Source: Pseudoxanthomonas sp. PXM01 (GTDB taxonomy: Bacteria; Pseudomonadota; Gammaproteobacteria; Xanthomonadales; Xanthomonadaceae). From it: DNA of 64,000 nucleotides. The position numbers were made by a program, and so were the translations under genes. The stretch is taken from the NCBI RefSeq assembly GCF_014851815.1, contig NZ_JACVAJ010000002.1, forward strand, positions 496,001-560,000, read 5' to 3'. Below are positions 31,969 to 48,652 of the stretch, piece by piece (the first letter of the stretch is position 1; the number at the start of each line of letters is the position of its first letter). The notes under the pieces are model-generated. The model was not told the DNA's origin and did no database searches. It was given only the letters and a program-made list of their open reading frames with translations.

Positions 31969-32046
31969 GACAGTCTCTCTTTTCTGATGGAGGGCCAGCA
32001 GGATGCGGGGGCCTTCCGTGGAGGGCGGATCTTCAGATGGCCGAAC

Positions 32047-32136
32047 GCCGCCTTTCGGCGGCCTTCGGTGCGGAGCGCGGAATACGCGCCCCAGGTGGCA
32101 CCTAGATGGTGCCGATGACCCTTGCTTGCAAGGGTC
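32047..32136 (-). other. Four consecutive hairpins in the rpsG-fusA spacer
   Basis: The 176-bp spacer can form four stems in a row: 32117-32136 (7 bp), 32097-32113 (6 bp), 32075-32089 (5 bp) and 32047-32062 (6 bp, GAAA tetraloop on the minus strand). None is followed by a U-run. Likely roles are RNase III or RNase E processing, mRNA stability or a ribosomal-protein binding site. Confidence 0.6.
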
Positions 32137-32145
32137 CGGAGGCCG

Positions 32146-32613
32146 TTACCAGCGGTAGTGCGCGAACGCCTTGTTCGCTTCCGCCATGCGGTGGGTCTCT
32201 TCACGCTTCTTGATGGCGCCGCCACGGTTCTCGGAGGCGTCCAGCAGTTCGGCAGCCAGCTTGCGCGGCATGGTGTTCTCGCCACGCTTGCGCGCGGACT
32301 CGATCAGCCAGCGCATCGCCAGCGCCATGCGGCGCGACGAACGCACTTCGACCGGCACCTGGTAGGTGGCACCGCCGACGCGGCGCGACTTCACTTCGAC
32401 GGCCGGGGACACGTTGTCCAGCGCCTTCTCGACCAGCTCGAGGGCGTTGGGGTTCTTTTCGCCGATGACGTCCATGGCGCCGTAGACGATCTTCTCGGCG
32501 ACCGACTTCTTGCCGCTCAGCATCACCATGTTGATGAAGCGGGCAATCGTCTGGCTGCCGTGCTTGGGGTCCGGCAGGATTTCACGTTGGGGGGCAGAGC
32601 CTTTGCGCGACAT
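32146..32613 (-). CDS. rpsG: 30S ribosomal protein S7
   Basis: S7 (155 aa) nucleates head assembly and contacts the E and P sites. It begins [16 protein letters not shown] and has [35 protein letters not shown] and RMALRW-like [10 protein letters not shown]. It lies 12 bp after rpsL. S7 is the str-operon repressor in E. coli. Confidence 0.98.
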   Translation of the reverse strand: MSRKGSAPQREILPDPKHGSQTIARFINMVMLSGKKSVAEKIVYGAMDVIGEKNPNALELVEKALDNVSPAVEVKSRRVGGATYQVPVEVRSSRRMALAMRWLIESARKRGENTMPRKLAAELLDASENRGGAIKKREETHRMAEANKAFAHYRW

Positions 32614-32625
32614 GATTCTTTTTCC

Positions 32626-33000
32626 TTAAGCCTTGGGACGCTTGGCGCCGTACTTGGAACGGCCCTGGCGACGCTTGGCGACGCCCGAGGCGTCGAGCGA
32701 GCCGCGCACGGTGTGGTAGCGCACGCCCGGCAGGTCCTTCACACGGCCGCCGCGCACGAGCACCACGGAGTGCTCCTGCAGGTTGTGGCCTTCACCGCCG
32801 ATGTAGCTGATGATTTCTTCCTGGTTGGTCAGGCGCACCTTGGCGACCTTGCGAAGCGCCGAGTTCGGCTTCTTCGGGGTGGTCGTATAGACACGGGTGC
32901 ACACGCCGCGACGCTGCGGGCAGTTGTCCAGCGCGGGCGACTGGCTCTTGTACGTGGGGGCCTGCCGCGGCTTGCGGACCAGCTGATTGACGGTTGCCAT
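32626..33000 (-). CDS. rpsL: 30S ribosomal protein S12
   Basis: S12 (124 aa) controls decoding accuracy. The segments [18 protein letters not shown] and [13 protein letters not shown] are intact. The lysines and proline that change in streptomycin-resistant mutants are wild type, so the sequence predicts streptomycin sensitivity at this locus. The ATG at 33000 (MATVNQL) is the family start. It is the first gene of the str operon. Confidence 0.98.
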   Translation of the reverse strand: MATVNQLVRKPRQAPTYKSQSPALDNCPQRRGVCTRVYTTTPKKPNSALRKVAKVRLTNQEEIISYIGGEGHNLQEHSVVLVRGGRVKDLPGVRYHTVRGSLDASGVAKRRQGRSKYGAKRPKA

Positions 33001-33041
33001 AGTGGATTCTTCGTGTGAAGGCCGGAGCCTTGTTTGACATG

Positions 33042-33072
33042 AAAACGAAGGCAGGCCGTATGACGGCCCACC
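33042..33072 (-). promoter_or_regulatory. str leader hairpin with U-rich tail
   Basis: Exactly 10 nt after the -10 box, the minus strand forms a 10-bp stem (33063-33072 with 33050-33059, two G-U pairs) with a 3-nt loop, followed by TTCGTTTTC. Sequence, length and distance from the promoter match the S10 leader hairpin at 28235-28266. Confidence 0.7.
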
Positions 33073-33082
33073 TAGACGGAAA

Positions 33083-33112
33083 AGTATAGCCGGCAACCCG
33101 CCCGACCGTCAA
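33083..33112 (-). promoter_or_regulatory. str operon promoter
   Basis: On the minus strand, -35 TTGACG (33107-33112), an 18-bp spacer and -10 TATACT (33083-33088) precede rpsL by about 83 bp. Both boxes are identical to those of the S10 promoter. Confidence 0.85.
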
Positions 33113-33164
33113 CGCGACGGAGGTGGGTGCCTGCCAACTGACTGCGATCCCGCCCTTCCTGGGC

Positions 33165-33200
33165 CGAAAACGAGGCGCGTCCTGCGCCTCTTTTCGTGGT
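33165..33200 (-). terminator. rpoC terminator and 36-bp hairpin element, str copy
   Basis: A perfect 7-bp stem (33172-33178 with 33184-33190) with a 5-nt loop lies 45 bp past rpoC and is followed on the minus strand by GTTTTCGG. It should end the rplKAJL-rpoBC transcript. It is a 31/36 match to the element at 28368-28403 upstream of the S10 promoter. Confidence 0.75.
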
Positions 33201-33234
33201 CTGGGACGGCCCGAGGGCCGTCAGGTAGTACGGT

Positions 33235-37467
<4,233 letters not shown>

Positions 37468-37559
37468 GGTGTTTCTCCGTCAGGAGGAATCTTTGTCGAT
37501 GGCGGGTTGACCGGGGTCGATCGGCGCAGCGGCAGGTCAGTGCCGCCGCGCCACATCGA

Positions 37560-41711
<4,152 letters not shown>

Positions 41712-41788
41712 GTTGACTGTGCCTTTGGCAGCGTGGGGCGCGCGTCCGCGACCACACGGGGGACATTCTTTCGAACGGGGGAATTTTC

Positions 41789-41845
41789 AGTTGGAAGTCG
41801 CTGGTATTGCCGGCACCAGCACGCCTTCTGCCGCTACTTCCAACT
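41789..41845 (-). other. Long nested inverted repeat upstream of rpoB
   Basis: A perfect 10-bp outer stem (41789-41798 with 41836-41845) encloses a 6-bp inner stem (41800-41805 with 41815-41820). It lies in the rplL-rpoB spacer, 77 bp before the rpoB ATG. In E. coli this spacer contains an RNase III site, and this structure is a candidate counterpart. Confidence 0.6.
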
Positions 41846-41886
41846 ACAAACTCGCGTTTACATCGCTACGTCTTGAAACGACCGAA

Positions 41887-41910
41887 GGCCAGGGGCTTTC
41901 GCCCCCGGCC
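41887..41910 (-). terminator. Attenuator-like hairpin between rplL and rpoB
   Basis: A 10-bp stem with one G-U pair (41887-41896 with 41901-41910) is capped by a GAAA tetraloop on the minus strand and followed by TTCGGTCGTTTC. It lies about 38 bp after rplL, where a partial terminator sets the rplL to rpoB ratio in E. coli. The U-tract here is weak. Confidence 0.6.
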
Positions 41911-41948
41911 TCGGCTTGTCGCCTAGGTGAACCGGCGACGGATACGAC

Positions 41949-42320
41949 TTACTTGACTTCGACGCTCGCACCAGCGGCTTCGAGTTCCTTCTTGAACTTG
42001 TCGGCGTCTTCCTTCGACACGCCTTCCTTCAGCACGCCGCCGGCCTCGGTGAGGTCCTTGGCTTCCTTCAGGCCCAGGCCGGTGATGGCGCGGACAGCCT
42101 TGATGACGTCGACCTTCTTGGCACCGGCGTCCTTCAGGACGATGGTGAACTCGGTCTGCTCTTCGACCGGGGCGGCGGCAGCGGCCGGACCGGCAGCAGC
42201 GGCGACCGGGGCGGCGGCGGAAACGCCGAACTTCTCTTCGATGGCCTTGACCAGCTCCATCACTTCCATCAGGGTCTTGCCGGCAATGGCGTCGACGATC
42301 TGTTCGTTGGAAAGGGACAT
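41949..42320 (-). CDS. rplL: 50S ribosomal protein L7/L12
   Basis: L7/L12 (123 aa) forms the mobile stalk that recruits GTPase factors. The N-terminal dimerisation helices ([20 protein letters not shown]), an Ala/Pro hinge (about 35-55) and the C-terminal domain with [19 protein letters not shown] are present. It lies 60 bp after rplJ, whose product anchors it. Confidence 0.98.
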   Translation of the reverse strand: MSLSNEQIVDAIAGKTLMEVMELVKAIEEKFGVSAAAPVAAAAGPAAAAAPVEEQTEFTIVLKDAGAKKVDVIKAVRAITGLGLKEAKDLTEAGGVLKEGVSKEDADKFKKELEAAGASVEVK

Positions 42321-42380
42321 TGTGTTTACCTTTGGAAATTATCTGGGATTAGGGTTCGTAGAACCGTAAAGACGTCGAAC

Positions 42381-42917
42381 TCAGGCTTCAGCCGGGGCTT
42401 CCGCAGCGGCTTCCGCCGGTGCATCGCCACCACCCTGCTGATCGGCCACGGCCTTGACGGCGCGGGCGAACATCGTGGCGGGCTCGGCCAGCACGCGGGC
42501 CAGCATGGCCAGCGCCTGATCACGGGTCGGCAGCGATGCCAGGACTTCCACATGGCTGGCCGGATACAGCTGGCCACCCACGGAGACGACCTTCGGCTGC
42601 AGCTTGTCGTTACCCTTGGCGAATTCCTTGATCAGGCGACCGGCAGCGCCGGGCTCCTCGGTCGAAAACGCATACAGCAGCGGGCCGACGAGCTTGTCCT
42701 GGACAACCTCGAATTCGGTACCGGCGATGGCACGCACGGCCAGGGTGTTCTTGACAACTTTCAAGAACACGCCGGTCTCGCGAGCCTTCTTGCGCATCGC
42801 GGTCATCTGGGTGACCGTGGTGCCTGCGTATTCGGCAGCGACCAGGGAGTGCGCCTTGGAGGCGACGTCTGCCAGTTCGGCGACTACTTCTTGCTTCTGG
42901 GACAGATTGAGAGCCAT
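42381..42917 (-). CDS. rplJ: 50S ribosomal protein L10
   Basis: L10 (178 aa) forms the stalk base and binds L7/L12 dimers through its C-terminal helix. It begins [19 protein letters not shown] and ends in an Ala/Glu-rich tail. The ATG at 42917 was chosen over a long frame through the leader. The 372-bp leader upstream is the expected place for L10-L7/L12 autoregulation. Confidence 0.97.
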   Translation of the reverse strand: MALNLSQKQEVVAELADVASKAHSLVAAEYAGTTVTQMTAMRKKARETGVFLKVVKNTLAVRAIAGTEFEVVQDKLVGPLLYAFSTEEPGAAGRLIKEFAKGNDKLQPKVVSVGGQLYPASHVEVLASLPTRDQALAMLARVLAEPATMFARAVKAVADQQGGGDAPAEAAAEAPAEA

Positions 42918-43289
42918 ACACTCCTCACTAATTGACTCCGCTTGCGGCTCCTGCCGCTCGCGGTCCTGGACGGCGTCCATCCTGGATGCCGGGGACTTGC
43001 GGTCCCGTCGGTGGCCTGTCTGACTGGCCGGCCTTGCGGCCAGCACCAGAAAACTTCCAGAAGGCGGCACCATCTGCGCAGGCGCACTCCCTGACGGGAA
43101 TGGATTAAGCGATCCCGCTAGCCACGACGGCGATTCCCTGCCAACACGAGCCTCCGTGCCCGTCGTCGTTGCGCGCTGACCGCACCTGCGGTCTTTGACG
43201 GCTGTCGCTTGCACCGGGACCCCGGCCTGGGCGACTGCCCTCAAAATTCGTTGCGCCCTGCCCCGCGTCGCGGGACAGGGGTGATGCGA
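42918..43289 (-). promoter_or_regulatory. Structured rplJ leader (candidate L10 autoregulatory region)
   Basis: This 372-bp gap has no convincing ORF. A stem with one G-U pair (43256-43280) begins 9 bp after the rplA stop. Nearer rplJ, hairpins form at 43025-43042 and 42992-43006. The minus-strand heptamer CCGCAAG recurs three times (43033-43039, 42996-43002, 42941-42947), in or beside hairpin loops. The location matches the L10 leader of other proteobacteria. I see no strong promoter inside it. Confidence 0.55.
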
Positions 43290-43988
43290 TTACTTCAGGG
43301 ACAGCGAGGACTGGTCCACGGTCACGCCGGGGCCCATGGTCGAGCTGACCGAGATCTTCTGCAGGTACTGACCCTTCGAGGTGGCCGGCTTGGCCTTCAC
43401 CAGGTCGATCAGCAGCGCCTGCAGGTTCGACTTCAGCGCTTCGTCCTCGAAGCTGGCCTTGCCGATGGTGCAGTGGATGATGCCGGCCTTGTCGGTGCGG
43501 TAACGCACCTGGCCCGACTTGGCGTTCTTGACCGCCTCGGCCGGGTTCGGCGACACGGTGCCGACCTTCGGGTTCGGCATCAGGCCGCGCGGGCCCAGCA
43601 CCGTACCGAGCTTACCGACCACGCGCATCGCGTCCGGCGTGGCGATGACCACGTCGTAGTTGATGTCGCCGGCCAGCATCTTCTCGGCCAGGTCGTCCAT
43701 GCCGACGGCTTCGGCGCCAGCGGCGGCGGCTTCGTCAGCCTTCGCGCCGGCCGGGGCGAACACCGCCACGCGGACCGACTTGCCGGTACCGGCGGGCAGC
43801 ACGGTCGAACCGCGCACCTGCTGGTCGGACTTCTTGGCGTCCACGCCCAGGCGAACGGCGACGTCCACGGACTCGACGAACTTGGACTTGACCGCGGTCT
43901 TGATGATCTTCAGGGCCTCGTCAATGGCGTACGCCTTGCCGGGGGTCACGGCGGCCAGGATGGCCTTCTGTCGCTTGTTCTGTGCCAT
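43290..43988 (-). CDS. rplA: 50S ribosomal protein L1
   Basis: L1 (232 aa) forms the stalk at the E site and represses its own operon in E. coli. It begins [14 protein letters not shown] and has [19 protein letters not shown] and [18 protein letters not shown]. It lies 3 bp after rplK. Confidence 0.98.
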   Translation of the reverse strand: MAQNKRQKAILAAVTPGKAYAIDEALKIIKTAVKSKFVESVDVAVRLGVDAKKSDQQVRGSTVLPAGTGKSVRVAVFAPAGAKADEAAAAGAEAVGMDDLAEKMLAGDINYDVVIATPDAMRVVGKLGTVLGPRGLMPNPKVGTVSPNPAEAVKNAKSGQVRYRTDKAGIIHCTIGKASFEDEALKSNLQALLIDLVKAKPATSKGQYLQKISVSSTMGPGVTVDQSSLSLK

Positions 43989-43991
43989 CTC

Positions 43992-44420
43992 TTAACCCTC
44001 TACCGTCAGGCCCATGGAGCGGGCCGAACCCGCGATCGTGCGCACCGCTGCGTCCAGGTCGGCCGCGGTCAGGTCGGGTTCCTTCGCCTTGGCGATGTCC
44101 TCGAGCTGCTTGCGGGTGACCTTGCCCACCTTCTCGGTGTTCGGGCGCTTGGAGCCGGACGTGATGCCGACGGCCTTCTTCAGCAGGATCGACGCCGGCG
44201 GCGTCTTCGTGATGAAGGTGAAGGTACGGTCGGAATAGGCCGTGATGACCACCGGAATCGGCAGGCCCGGCTCCAGCTTCTGCGTGGCGGCGTTGAACGC
44301 CTTGCAGAATTCCATGATGTTCAGGCCGCGCTGACCCAGCGCAGGACCGACCGGCGGCGAGGGGTTGGCCTGACCGGCCTTCACCTGTAGCTTGATGTAA
44401 CCGACAACTTTCTTTGCCAT
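43992..44420 (-). CDS. rplK: 50S ribosomal protein L11
   Basis: L11 (142 aa) binds the GTPase-associated centre and is needed for the RelA-type stringent response. It begins [20 protein letters not shown] and has [19 protein letters not shown] and the C-terminal [16 protein letters not shown]. It lies 3 bp before rplA and 200 bp after nusG. Confidence 0.98.
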   Translation of the reverse strand: MAKKVVGYIKLQVKAGQANPSPPVGPALGQRGLNIMEFCKAFNAATQKLEPGLPIPVVITAYSDRTFTFITKTPPASILLKKAVGITSGSKRPNTEKVGKVTRKQLEDIAKAKEPDLTAADLDAAVRTIAGSARSMGLTVEG

Positions 44421-44515
44421 GTGAGTACTCTCCGGGTGCTAGCGCCTGGGTAACAGGCTCCCCATCGGACCGGGAAAATCACGCGTCCCGGCATCGCGTT
44501 TTCTTGAACGCACCA

Positions 44516-44578
44516 ATGGCCGCCCGAAGGCGGCCATGGCTCCTGCCCGGCATCGCCGTCAGGGAGCCGCGCAGTATA
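44516..44578 (-). promoter_or_regulatory. rplK promoter and leader hairpin
   Basis: In the 200-bp nusG-rplK gap, the minus strand carries an extended -10, TGA-TATACT (TATACT at 44573-44578), with no good -35. About 36 nt downstream is a 9-bp stem (44516-44524 with 44529-44537) with a C(UUCG)G tetraloop and no U-tract. It probably separates rplKAJL-rpoBC transcription from secE-nusG. Confidence 0.55.
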
Positions 44579-44620
44579 TCAGGGTTTTACGGCTCCGGCC
44601 GAACCTGCCGGGCCGCCGGA

Positions 44621-45178
44621 TCAGGCCTTCTCGACCTGGCCAAACTCCAGCTCCACCGGGGTGGAACGGCCGAAGATCAGCACTGCAACGCGCAGGCGGC
44701 TCTTCTCGTAATTGACTTCCTCGACCACGCCATTGAAGTCGTTGAACGGGCCGTCGGTGACGCGCACCATCTCGCCCGGCTCGAACAACACCTTGGGCCG
44801 GGGCTTCTCGACGCCTTCCTGGACGCGATCGAGGATGGCAGCAGCCTCTTCGTCGCGGATCGGCAGCGGACGGTCCGCGGTGCCACCAATGAAGCCGAGT
44901 ACCTTGGAGGTGTCCTTCACCAGGTGCCAGCTCTCGTTGTCCATGCGCGGGATACCCGCCTCATCATGGGTTTCGATCTGGACAAGCACGTAGCCCGGGA
45001 AAAACTTGCGCTCGGAACGGCGCTTCTGGCCGGAGCGCATTTCCACGACCTCTTCGGTCGGGACCAGGACATCGCCGAACTTTTCCTGCATGTCGTCGCG
45101 GACGATGCGGTCGCGGAGGGCCTGGGCCACCGACTTCTCGAAGCCCGAGTAGGCATGGACGACATACCAACGCTTCAC
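44621..45178 (-). CDS. nusG: Transcription termination/antitermination protein NusG
   Basis: NusG (185 aa) binds RNA polymerase through its N-terminal domain and Rho or S10 through its KOW domain. The N terminus is [14 protein letters not shown], and the C-terminal KOW motif reads [20 protein letters not shown]. The GTG at 45178 is preferred because GAGGAG lies 8 nt upstream. The alternative TTG at 45202 lies inside the secE end and has no ribosome-binding site. Confidence 0.95.
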   Translation of the reverse strand: MKRWYVVHAYSGFEKSVAQALRDRIVRDDMQEKFGDVLVPTEEVVEMRSGQKRRSERKFFPGYVLVQIETHDEAGIPRMDNESWHLVKDTSKVLGFIGGTADRPLPIRDEEAAAILDRVQEGVEKPRPKVLFEPGEMVRVTDGPFNDFNGVVEEVNYEKSRLRVAVLIFGRSTPVELEFGQVEKA

Positions 45179-45191
45179 TGCGGCACTCTCC

Positions 45192-45581
45192 TCAACGGCC
45201 AAAATTCAGGAACAGCTCGATCGCCTTCTGGATGCCGAAATCGAAGGCAGCCAAGATCAGGCTGAGGATAATGACCACAATGACGACCACCCAGGTCGTG
45301 CGGGTCGCTTCCTCACGGGTCGGCCACACCACCTTGCGCAGCTCGAAGCGGGATTCGGACAGAAACTCGCGCGTATCGCGACCCTTGCCGGTCTGCAGGA
45401 ACACCAGCGCACCCAGCACCAGGCCAGCCACCACCGCCAGTGCACGCACGGGCGTGGTCCACTGGCCATTGAACCACCACCATGCGACCAGCCCGGCCAC
45501 GACCAGCGCAAGCGCCAGGACGTACTTGGCGATGTCGGCTGCAGGCGTGCCGGCTTTGGATTGTTCGACCTTGCTGTTCAA
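45192..45581 (-). CDS. secE: Protein translocase subunit SecE
   Basis: SecE (129 aa) clamps SecY and is essential for the Sec channel. Two N-terminal hydrophobic segments precede the conserved amphipathic region ([21 protein letters not shown]) and the last membrane helix. This is the three-helix proteobacterial form. It lies 13 bp before the nusG GTG start. Confidence 0.96.
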   Translation of the reverse strand: MNSKVEQSKAGTPAADIAKYVLALALVVAGLVAWWWFNGQWTTPVRALAVVAGLVLGALVFLQTGKGRDTREFLSESRFELRKVVWPTREEATRTTWVVVIVVIILSLILAAFDFGIQKAIELFLNFGR

Positions 45582-45642
45582 GTCAATTGTCGCTCTTTGC
45601 TTTTGGGGAGCACCGGGGACCCGGGCTCCGCGAGGAAGGAAG

Positions 45643-45718
<76 letters not shown>

Positions 45719-45752
45719 ATCGATTTGCTACAACCTTCCCTTAGACGGCGAA

Positions 45753-45776
45753 GGCGGACCGAGGTTCCGGTCCGCC
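45753..45776 (-). other. tufB 3' hairpin without U-tract
   Basis: The same 9-bp stem as the tufA terminator is present, but the minus strand continues TTCGCCGTCTAAGG instead of TTTTGTTT. It is unlikely to terminate efficiently and may be a processing or read-through signal into tRNA-Trp. Confidence 0.65.
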
Positions 45777-45817
45777 CTTGTCGCTGTCCGGCGAGTCCTC
45801 GCCGGGACCGCAGGGGC

Positions 45818-47008
45818 TTACTTGATGATCTTGGCCACCACGCCGGCGCCGACCGTACGGCCGCCTTCGCGGATCGCGAAGCGCAGGCCTTCGTCCATCG
45901 CCACCGGGTTGATCAGGGTGACCACCATCTTGATGTTGTCGCCCGGCATCACCATTTCCACGCCTTCCGGCAGGGTCACGGCGCCCGTGATGTCGGTCGT
46001 GCGGAAGTAGAACTGCGGACGGTAGCCCTTGAAGAACGGGGTGTGACGGCCGCCTTCGTCCTTGCTCAGCACGTAGACTTCGGCTTCGAACTCGGTGTGC
46101 GGGGTGATCGAACCCGGCTTGGCCAGCACCTGGCCACGCTCCACGTCGTCACGCTTGGTGCCGCGCAGCAGCAGACCGGCGTTGTCGCCCGCCTGGCCCT
46201 GGTCCAGCAGCTTGCGGAACATTTCCACGCCCGTGACCGTGGTCTTCTGGGTCGGACGGATACCGACGATTTCGATTTCCTCGCCCACCTTGATCACGCC
46301 GCGCTCGATACGACCGGTCACCACGGTGCCGCGGCCCGAGATCGAGAACAAGTCTTCCACCGGCATCAGGAACGGCTTGTCGACGTCGCGTTCCGGGGTC
46401 GGGATCCAGGTGTCCAGCGCATCGACCAGCTTCAGGATCGCCGGCACGCCGATTTCGCTCTGGTCGCCTTCCAGCGCCAGACGGGCCGAGCCCGAGATGA
46501 TCGGGGTGTCGTCGCCCGGGAACTCGTACTTGCTCAGCAGCTCACGGACTTCCATTTCCACCAGCTCGAGCAGCTCGGCGTCGTCCACCATGTCGGCCTT
46601 GTTCAGGAACACGACGATGTACGGCACGCCGACCTGGCGCGAGAGCAGGATGTGCTCGCGGGTCTGCGGCATCGGGCCGTCAGCGGCCGAGCACACCAGG
46701 ATCGCGCCGTCCATCTGGGCGGCACCGGTGATCATGTTCTTCACGTAGTCGGCGTGGCCGGGGCAATCCACGTGCGCGTAGTGGCGCGAGGCGGATTCGT
46801 ATTCCACGTGGGCCGTGGAGATCGTGATGCCGCGCGCCTTCTCTTCCGGCGCCGCGTCGATCGCGTCATAGGCCTTGAACTCGCCACCGAAACGCTCCGC
46901 GCCGATCTTCGTCAGCGCCGCCGTCAGCGTCGTCTTGCCGTGGTCAACGTGACCAATCGTGCCCACGTTCACGTGGGGCTTGGTGCGTTCGAACTTACCC
47001 TTTGCCAT
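45818..47008 (-). CDS. tufB: Elongation factor Tu, copy B (tRNA operon)
   Basis: This is the second EF-Tu gene (396 aa), identical to copy A except codon 220, which is TTG (Leu) in place of GTG (Val) in the segment [10 protein letters not shown] of domain II. All GTPase motifs are intact. It lies downstream of tRNA-Tyr, tRNA-Gly and tRNA-Thr, the classical tufB position, and upstream of tRNA-Trp, secE and nusG. Confidence 0.98.
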   Translation of the reverse strand: MAKGKFERTKPHVNVGTIGHVDHGKTTLTAALTKIGAERFGGEFKAYDAIDAAPEEKARGITISTAHVEYESASRHYAHVDCPGHADYVKNMITGAAQMDGAILVCSAADGPMPQTREHILLSRQVGVPYIVVFLNKADMVDDAELLELVEMEVRELLSKYEFPGDDTPIISGSARLALEGDQSEIGVPAILKLVDALDTWIPTPERDVDKPFLMPVEDLFSISGRGTVVTGRIERGVIKVGEEIEIVGIRPTQKTTVTGVEMFRKLLDQGQAGDNAGLLLRGTKRDDVERGQVLAKPGSITPHTEFEAEVYVLSKDEGGRHTPFFKGYRPQFYFRTTDITGAVTLPEGVEMVMPGDNIKMVVTLINPVAMDEGLRFAIREGGRTVGAGVVAKIIK

Positions 47009-47044
47009 GGCTGCTGGTTCTCGAGTGGATCAAATGGATGGAAG

Positions 47045-47120
47045 TGGTGCTCACGAAAGGAATCGAACCTTCGACCTCCTCCTTACCAAGGAGGTGCTCT
47101 ACCGACTGAGCTACGTGAGC
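47045..47120 (-). tRNA. tRNA-Thr (GGT)
   Basis: The 76-nt cloverleaf has acceptor GCTCACG/CGTGAGC, anticodon GGT in TTGGTAA, T-loop TTCGATT and an encoded CCA. It lies 36 bp upstream of tufB. Confidence 0.97.
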
Positions 47121-47172
47121 GTGAAACCGGTTGTGTTGCCTGGATTGCCGCTGGTCCTGCACGGGTGTTCAG

Positions 47173-47246
47173 TGGAGCGGGAGACGGGAATCGAACCCGC
47201 ACTAGTAGCTTGGAAGGCTACAGTTCTACCATTGAACTACTCCCGC
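47173..47246 (-). tRNA. tRNA-Gly (TCC)
   Basis: The 74-nt cloverleaf has acceptor GCGGGAG/CTCCCGC, anticodon TCC in CTTCCAA and an encoded CCA. It is the middle gene of the tRNA-Tyr-Gly-Thr-tufB unit. Confidence 0.97.
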
Positions 47247-47284
47247 ACCGGGAGACCACTACAACTCGAAACAACAACGAAAAC

Positions 47285-47370
47285 TGGTGGAGGGAGGTGG
47301 ATTCGAACCACCGAAGGCGTAAGCCAGCAGATTTACAGTCTGCCCCCGTTGGCCGCTTGGGTATCCCTCC
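47285..47370 (-). tRNA. tRNA-Tyr (GTA)
   Basis: The 86-nt type II tRNA has a long variable arm, acceptor GGAGGGA/TCCCTCC, anticodon GTA in CTGTAAA and an encoded CCA. It is the first gene after the promoter at 47430-47458. Confidence 0.97.
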
Positions 47371-47429
47371 GGGATCACCGGACTGACCCGGCCTGGAGGC
47401 CAAATCAAACCAGGGTGAAACAGCCCGAG

Positions 47430-47458
47430 ATTTTGGCGTGTGCCGACACGTCTGTCAA
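47430..47458 (-). promoter_or_regulatory. Promoter of the tRNA-Tyr-Gly-Thr-tufB unit
   Basis: On the minus strand, a perfect -35 TTGACA (47453-47458), a 17-bp spacer and -10 CAAAAT (47430-47435) are followed by a GC-rich discriminator (CTCGGGC), typical of stringently controlled stable-RNA promoters. Confidence 0.8.
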
Positions 47459-47479
47459 CGCGTCCGGGAGACTTTTTTC

Positions 47480-48571
47480 TCAGACATTGAACCGGAAATG
47501 CAGGACATCGCCTTCCTGCACACGATATTCCTTGCCTTCCAGCCGCAGGCGGCCGGCATCGCGGGCACCCGCCTCGCCCTTGTACTTGAGAAAGTCGTCG
47601 AACGCGATGGTCTCGGCGCGGATGAAGCCCTTCTCGAAATCCGTGTGGATGACCGCCGCTGCTTGGGGTGCGGTGGATCCGCCCCGGACCGTCCAGGCCC
47701 GCACTTCCTTCACGCCGGCGGTGAAGTAGGTCTGCAGGCCCAGCAGCGTATAGGCCGCCCGGATGACCCGGTTTAGGCCAGGCTCGTCCAGCCCGAGATC
47801 GGCCAGGAAGGCGTCCCGGTCGGCGTCGTCGAGCTGGGACAGCTCTTCCTCGATGGCAGCCGACACCGGCACCACCTGCGCGCCTTCGGTCGCGGCGCGG
47901 GCACGCACGGCGTCCAGGTGCGGATTATTTTCGAACCCGTCCTCCAGCACGTTGGCCACGTACATCACCGGCTTCAGCGTCAGCAGGAACAGGTCGCGGA
48001 CCAGCGCCTTCTCCTCCTCGTCCAGCCCCAGCGCGCGGCCCGGCTTGCCGTCATTGAGACCGGCCTGCAGCTTCTGCAGCACGGGCTTGCGGGCGATGGC
48101 GTCCTTCTCGCCCTGCTTGGCCGAGCGTTCGGCACGATTCAGCGCCTTCTCGACGCTATCGAGGTCCGCCAGCGCCAGCTCGGTATCGATGGTGTCGATA
48201 TCCGAGATCGGATCGATGCGGTTGTTGACGTGGATGACGTCGTCGTTCTCGAAGCAGCGCACCACATGGGTGATCGCATCCACCTCGCGGATGTGCGCCA
48301 GGAACTTGTTGCCCAGGCCTTCACCACTGGCCGCACCCGCCACCAGACCGGCGATGTCGACGAACTCGACCGCCGTCGGGATGACCTTCTGCGGCTTGAC
48401 GATCTCGGCCAGCTGGTTGAGGCGCAGGTCCGGTACCGGCACCACGCCCACGTTGGGCTCGATGGTGCAGAACGGGAAGTTGGCCGCGGCGATGCCCGCC
48501 TTGGTCAGCGCGTTGAACAGGGTGGACTTGCCGACGTTCGGCAGACCCACGATGCCACATTTGATGCCCAT
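47480..48571 (-). CDS. ychF: Ribosome-binding ATPase YchF
   Basis: YchF (363 aa) is an OBG-family P-loop protein that prefers ATP and is linked to ribosomes and the oxidative-stress response. [15 protein letters not shown] (Walker A), DIAGLVAGA (G3) and the C-terminal TGS domain ending [12 protein letters not shown] are clear. NKxD is replaced, as is normal for YchF. It is the last gene of rplY-pth-ychF. Confidence 0.97.
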   Translation of the reverse strand: MGIKCGIVGLPNVGKSTLFNALTKAGIAAANFPFCTIEPNVGVVPVPDLRLNQLAEIVKPQKVIPTAVEFVDIAGLVAGAASGEGLGNKFLAHIREVDAITHVVRCFENDDVIHVNNRIDPISDIDTIDTELALADLDSVEKALNRAERSAKQGEKDAIARKPVLQKLQAGLNDGKPGRALGLDEEEKALVRDLFLLTLKPVMYVANVLEDGFENNPHLDAVRARAATEGAQVVPVSAAIEEELSQLDDADRDAFLADLGLDEPGLNRVIRAAYTLLGLQTYFTAGVKEVRAWTVRGGSTAPQAAAVIHTDFEKGFIRAETIAFDDFLKYKGEAGARDAGRLRLEGKEYRVQEGDVLHFRFNV

Positions 48572-48652
48572 GTCTACATCCCGGATTCGTTATTCGTGAT
48601 TGGCGATTCGCAGCGGAGGCCCGCCCGCAAATCATCAATCACCAATGACCAA

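Larger units (their letters stand above)
45751..47008 (-). repeat. 1258-bp tuf duplication, copy B
   Basis: This segment is identical to 28546-29803 except at 46351 (A here, C there, plus strand). The flanks are unrelated: tRNA-Thr upstream and tRNA-Trp downstream. Confidence 0.95.

Noticed and set aside
32047..32136. Hairpin series as a CRISPR or REP array
   Set aside because: The four stems differ in sequence and length and have no constant repeat or spacer pattern.
45179..45202. TTG at 45202 as the nusG start
   Set aside because: It lies within the end of secE without a ribosome-binding site, whereas GTG at 45178 has GAGGAG at the right distance and gives the family N terminus.
45818..47008. 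The second tuf gene as an assembly duplication
   Set aside because: The flanks differ completely, the gene order on each side is the classical tufA and tufB context, and one base differs, so two real copies are the better reading.
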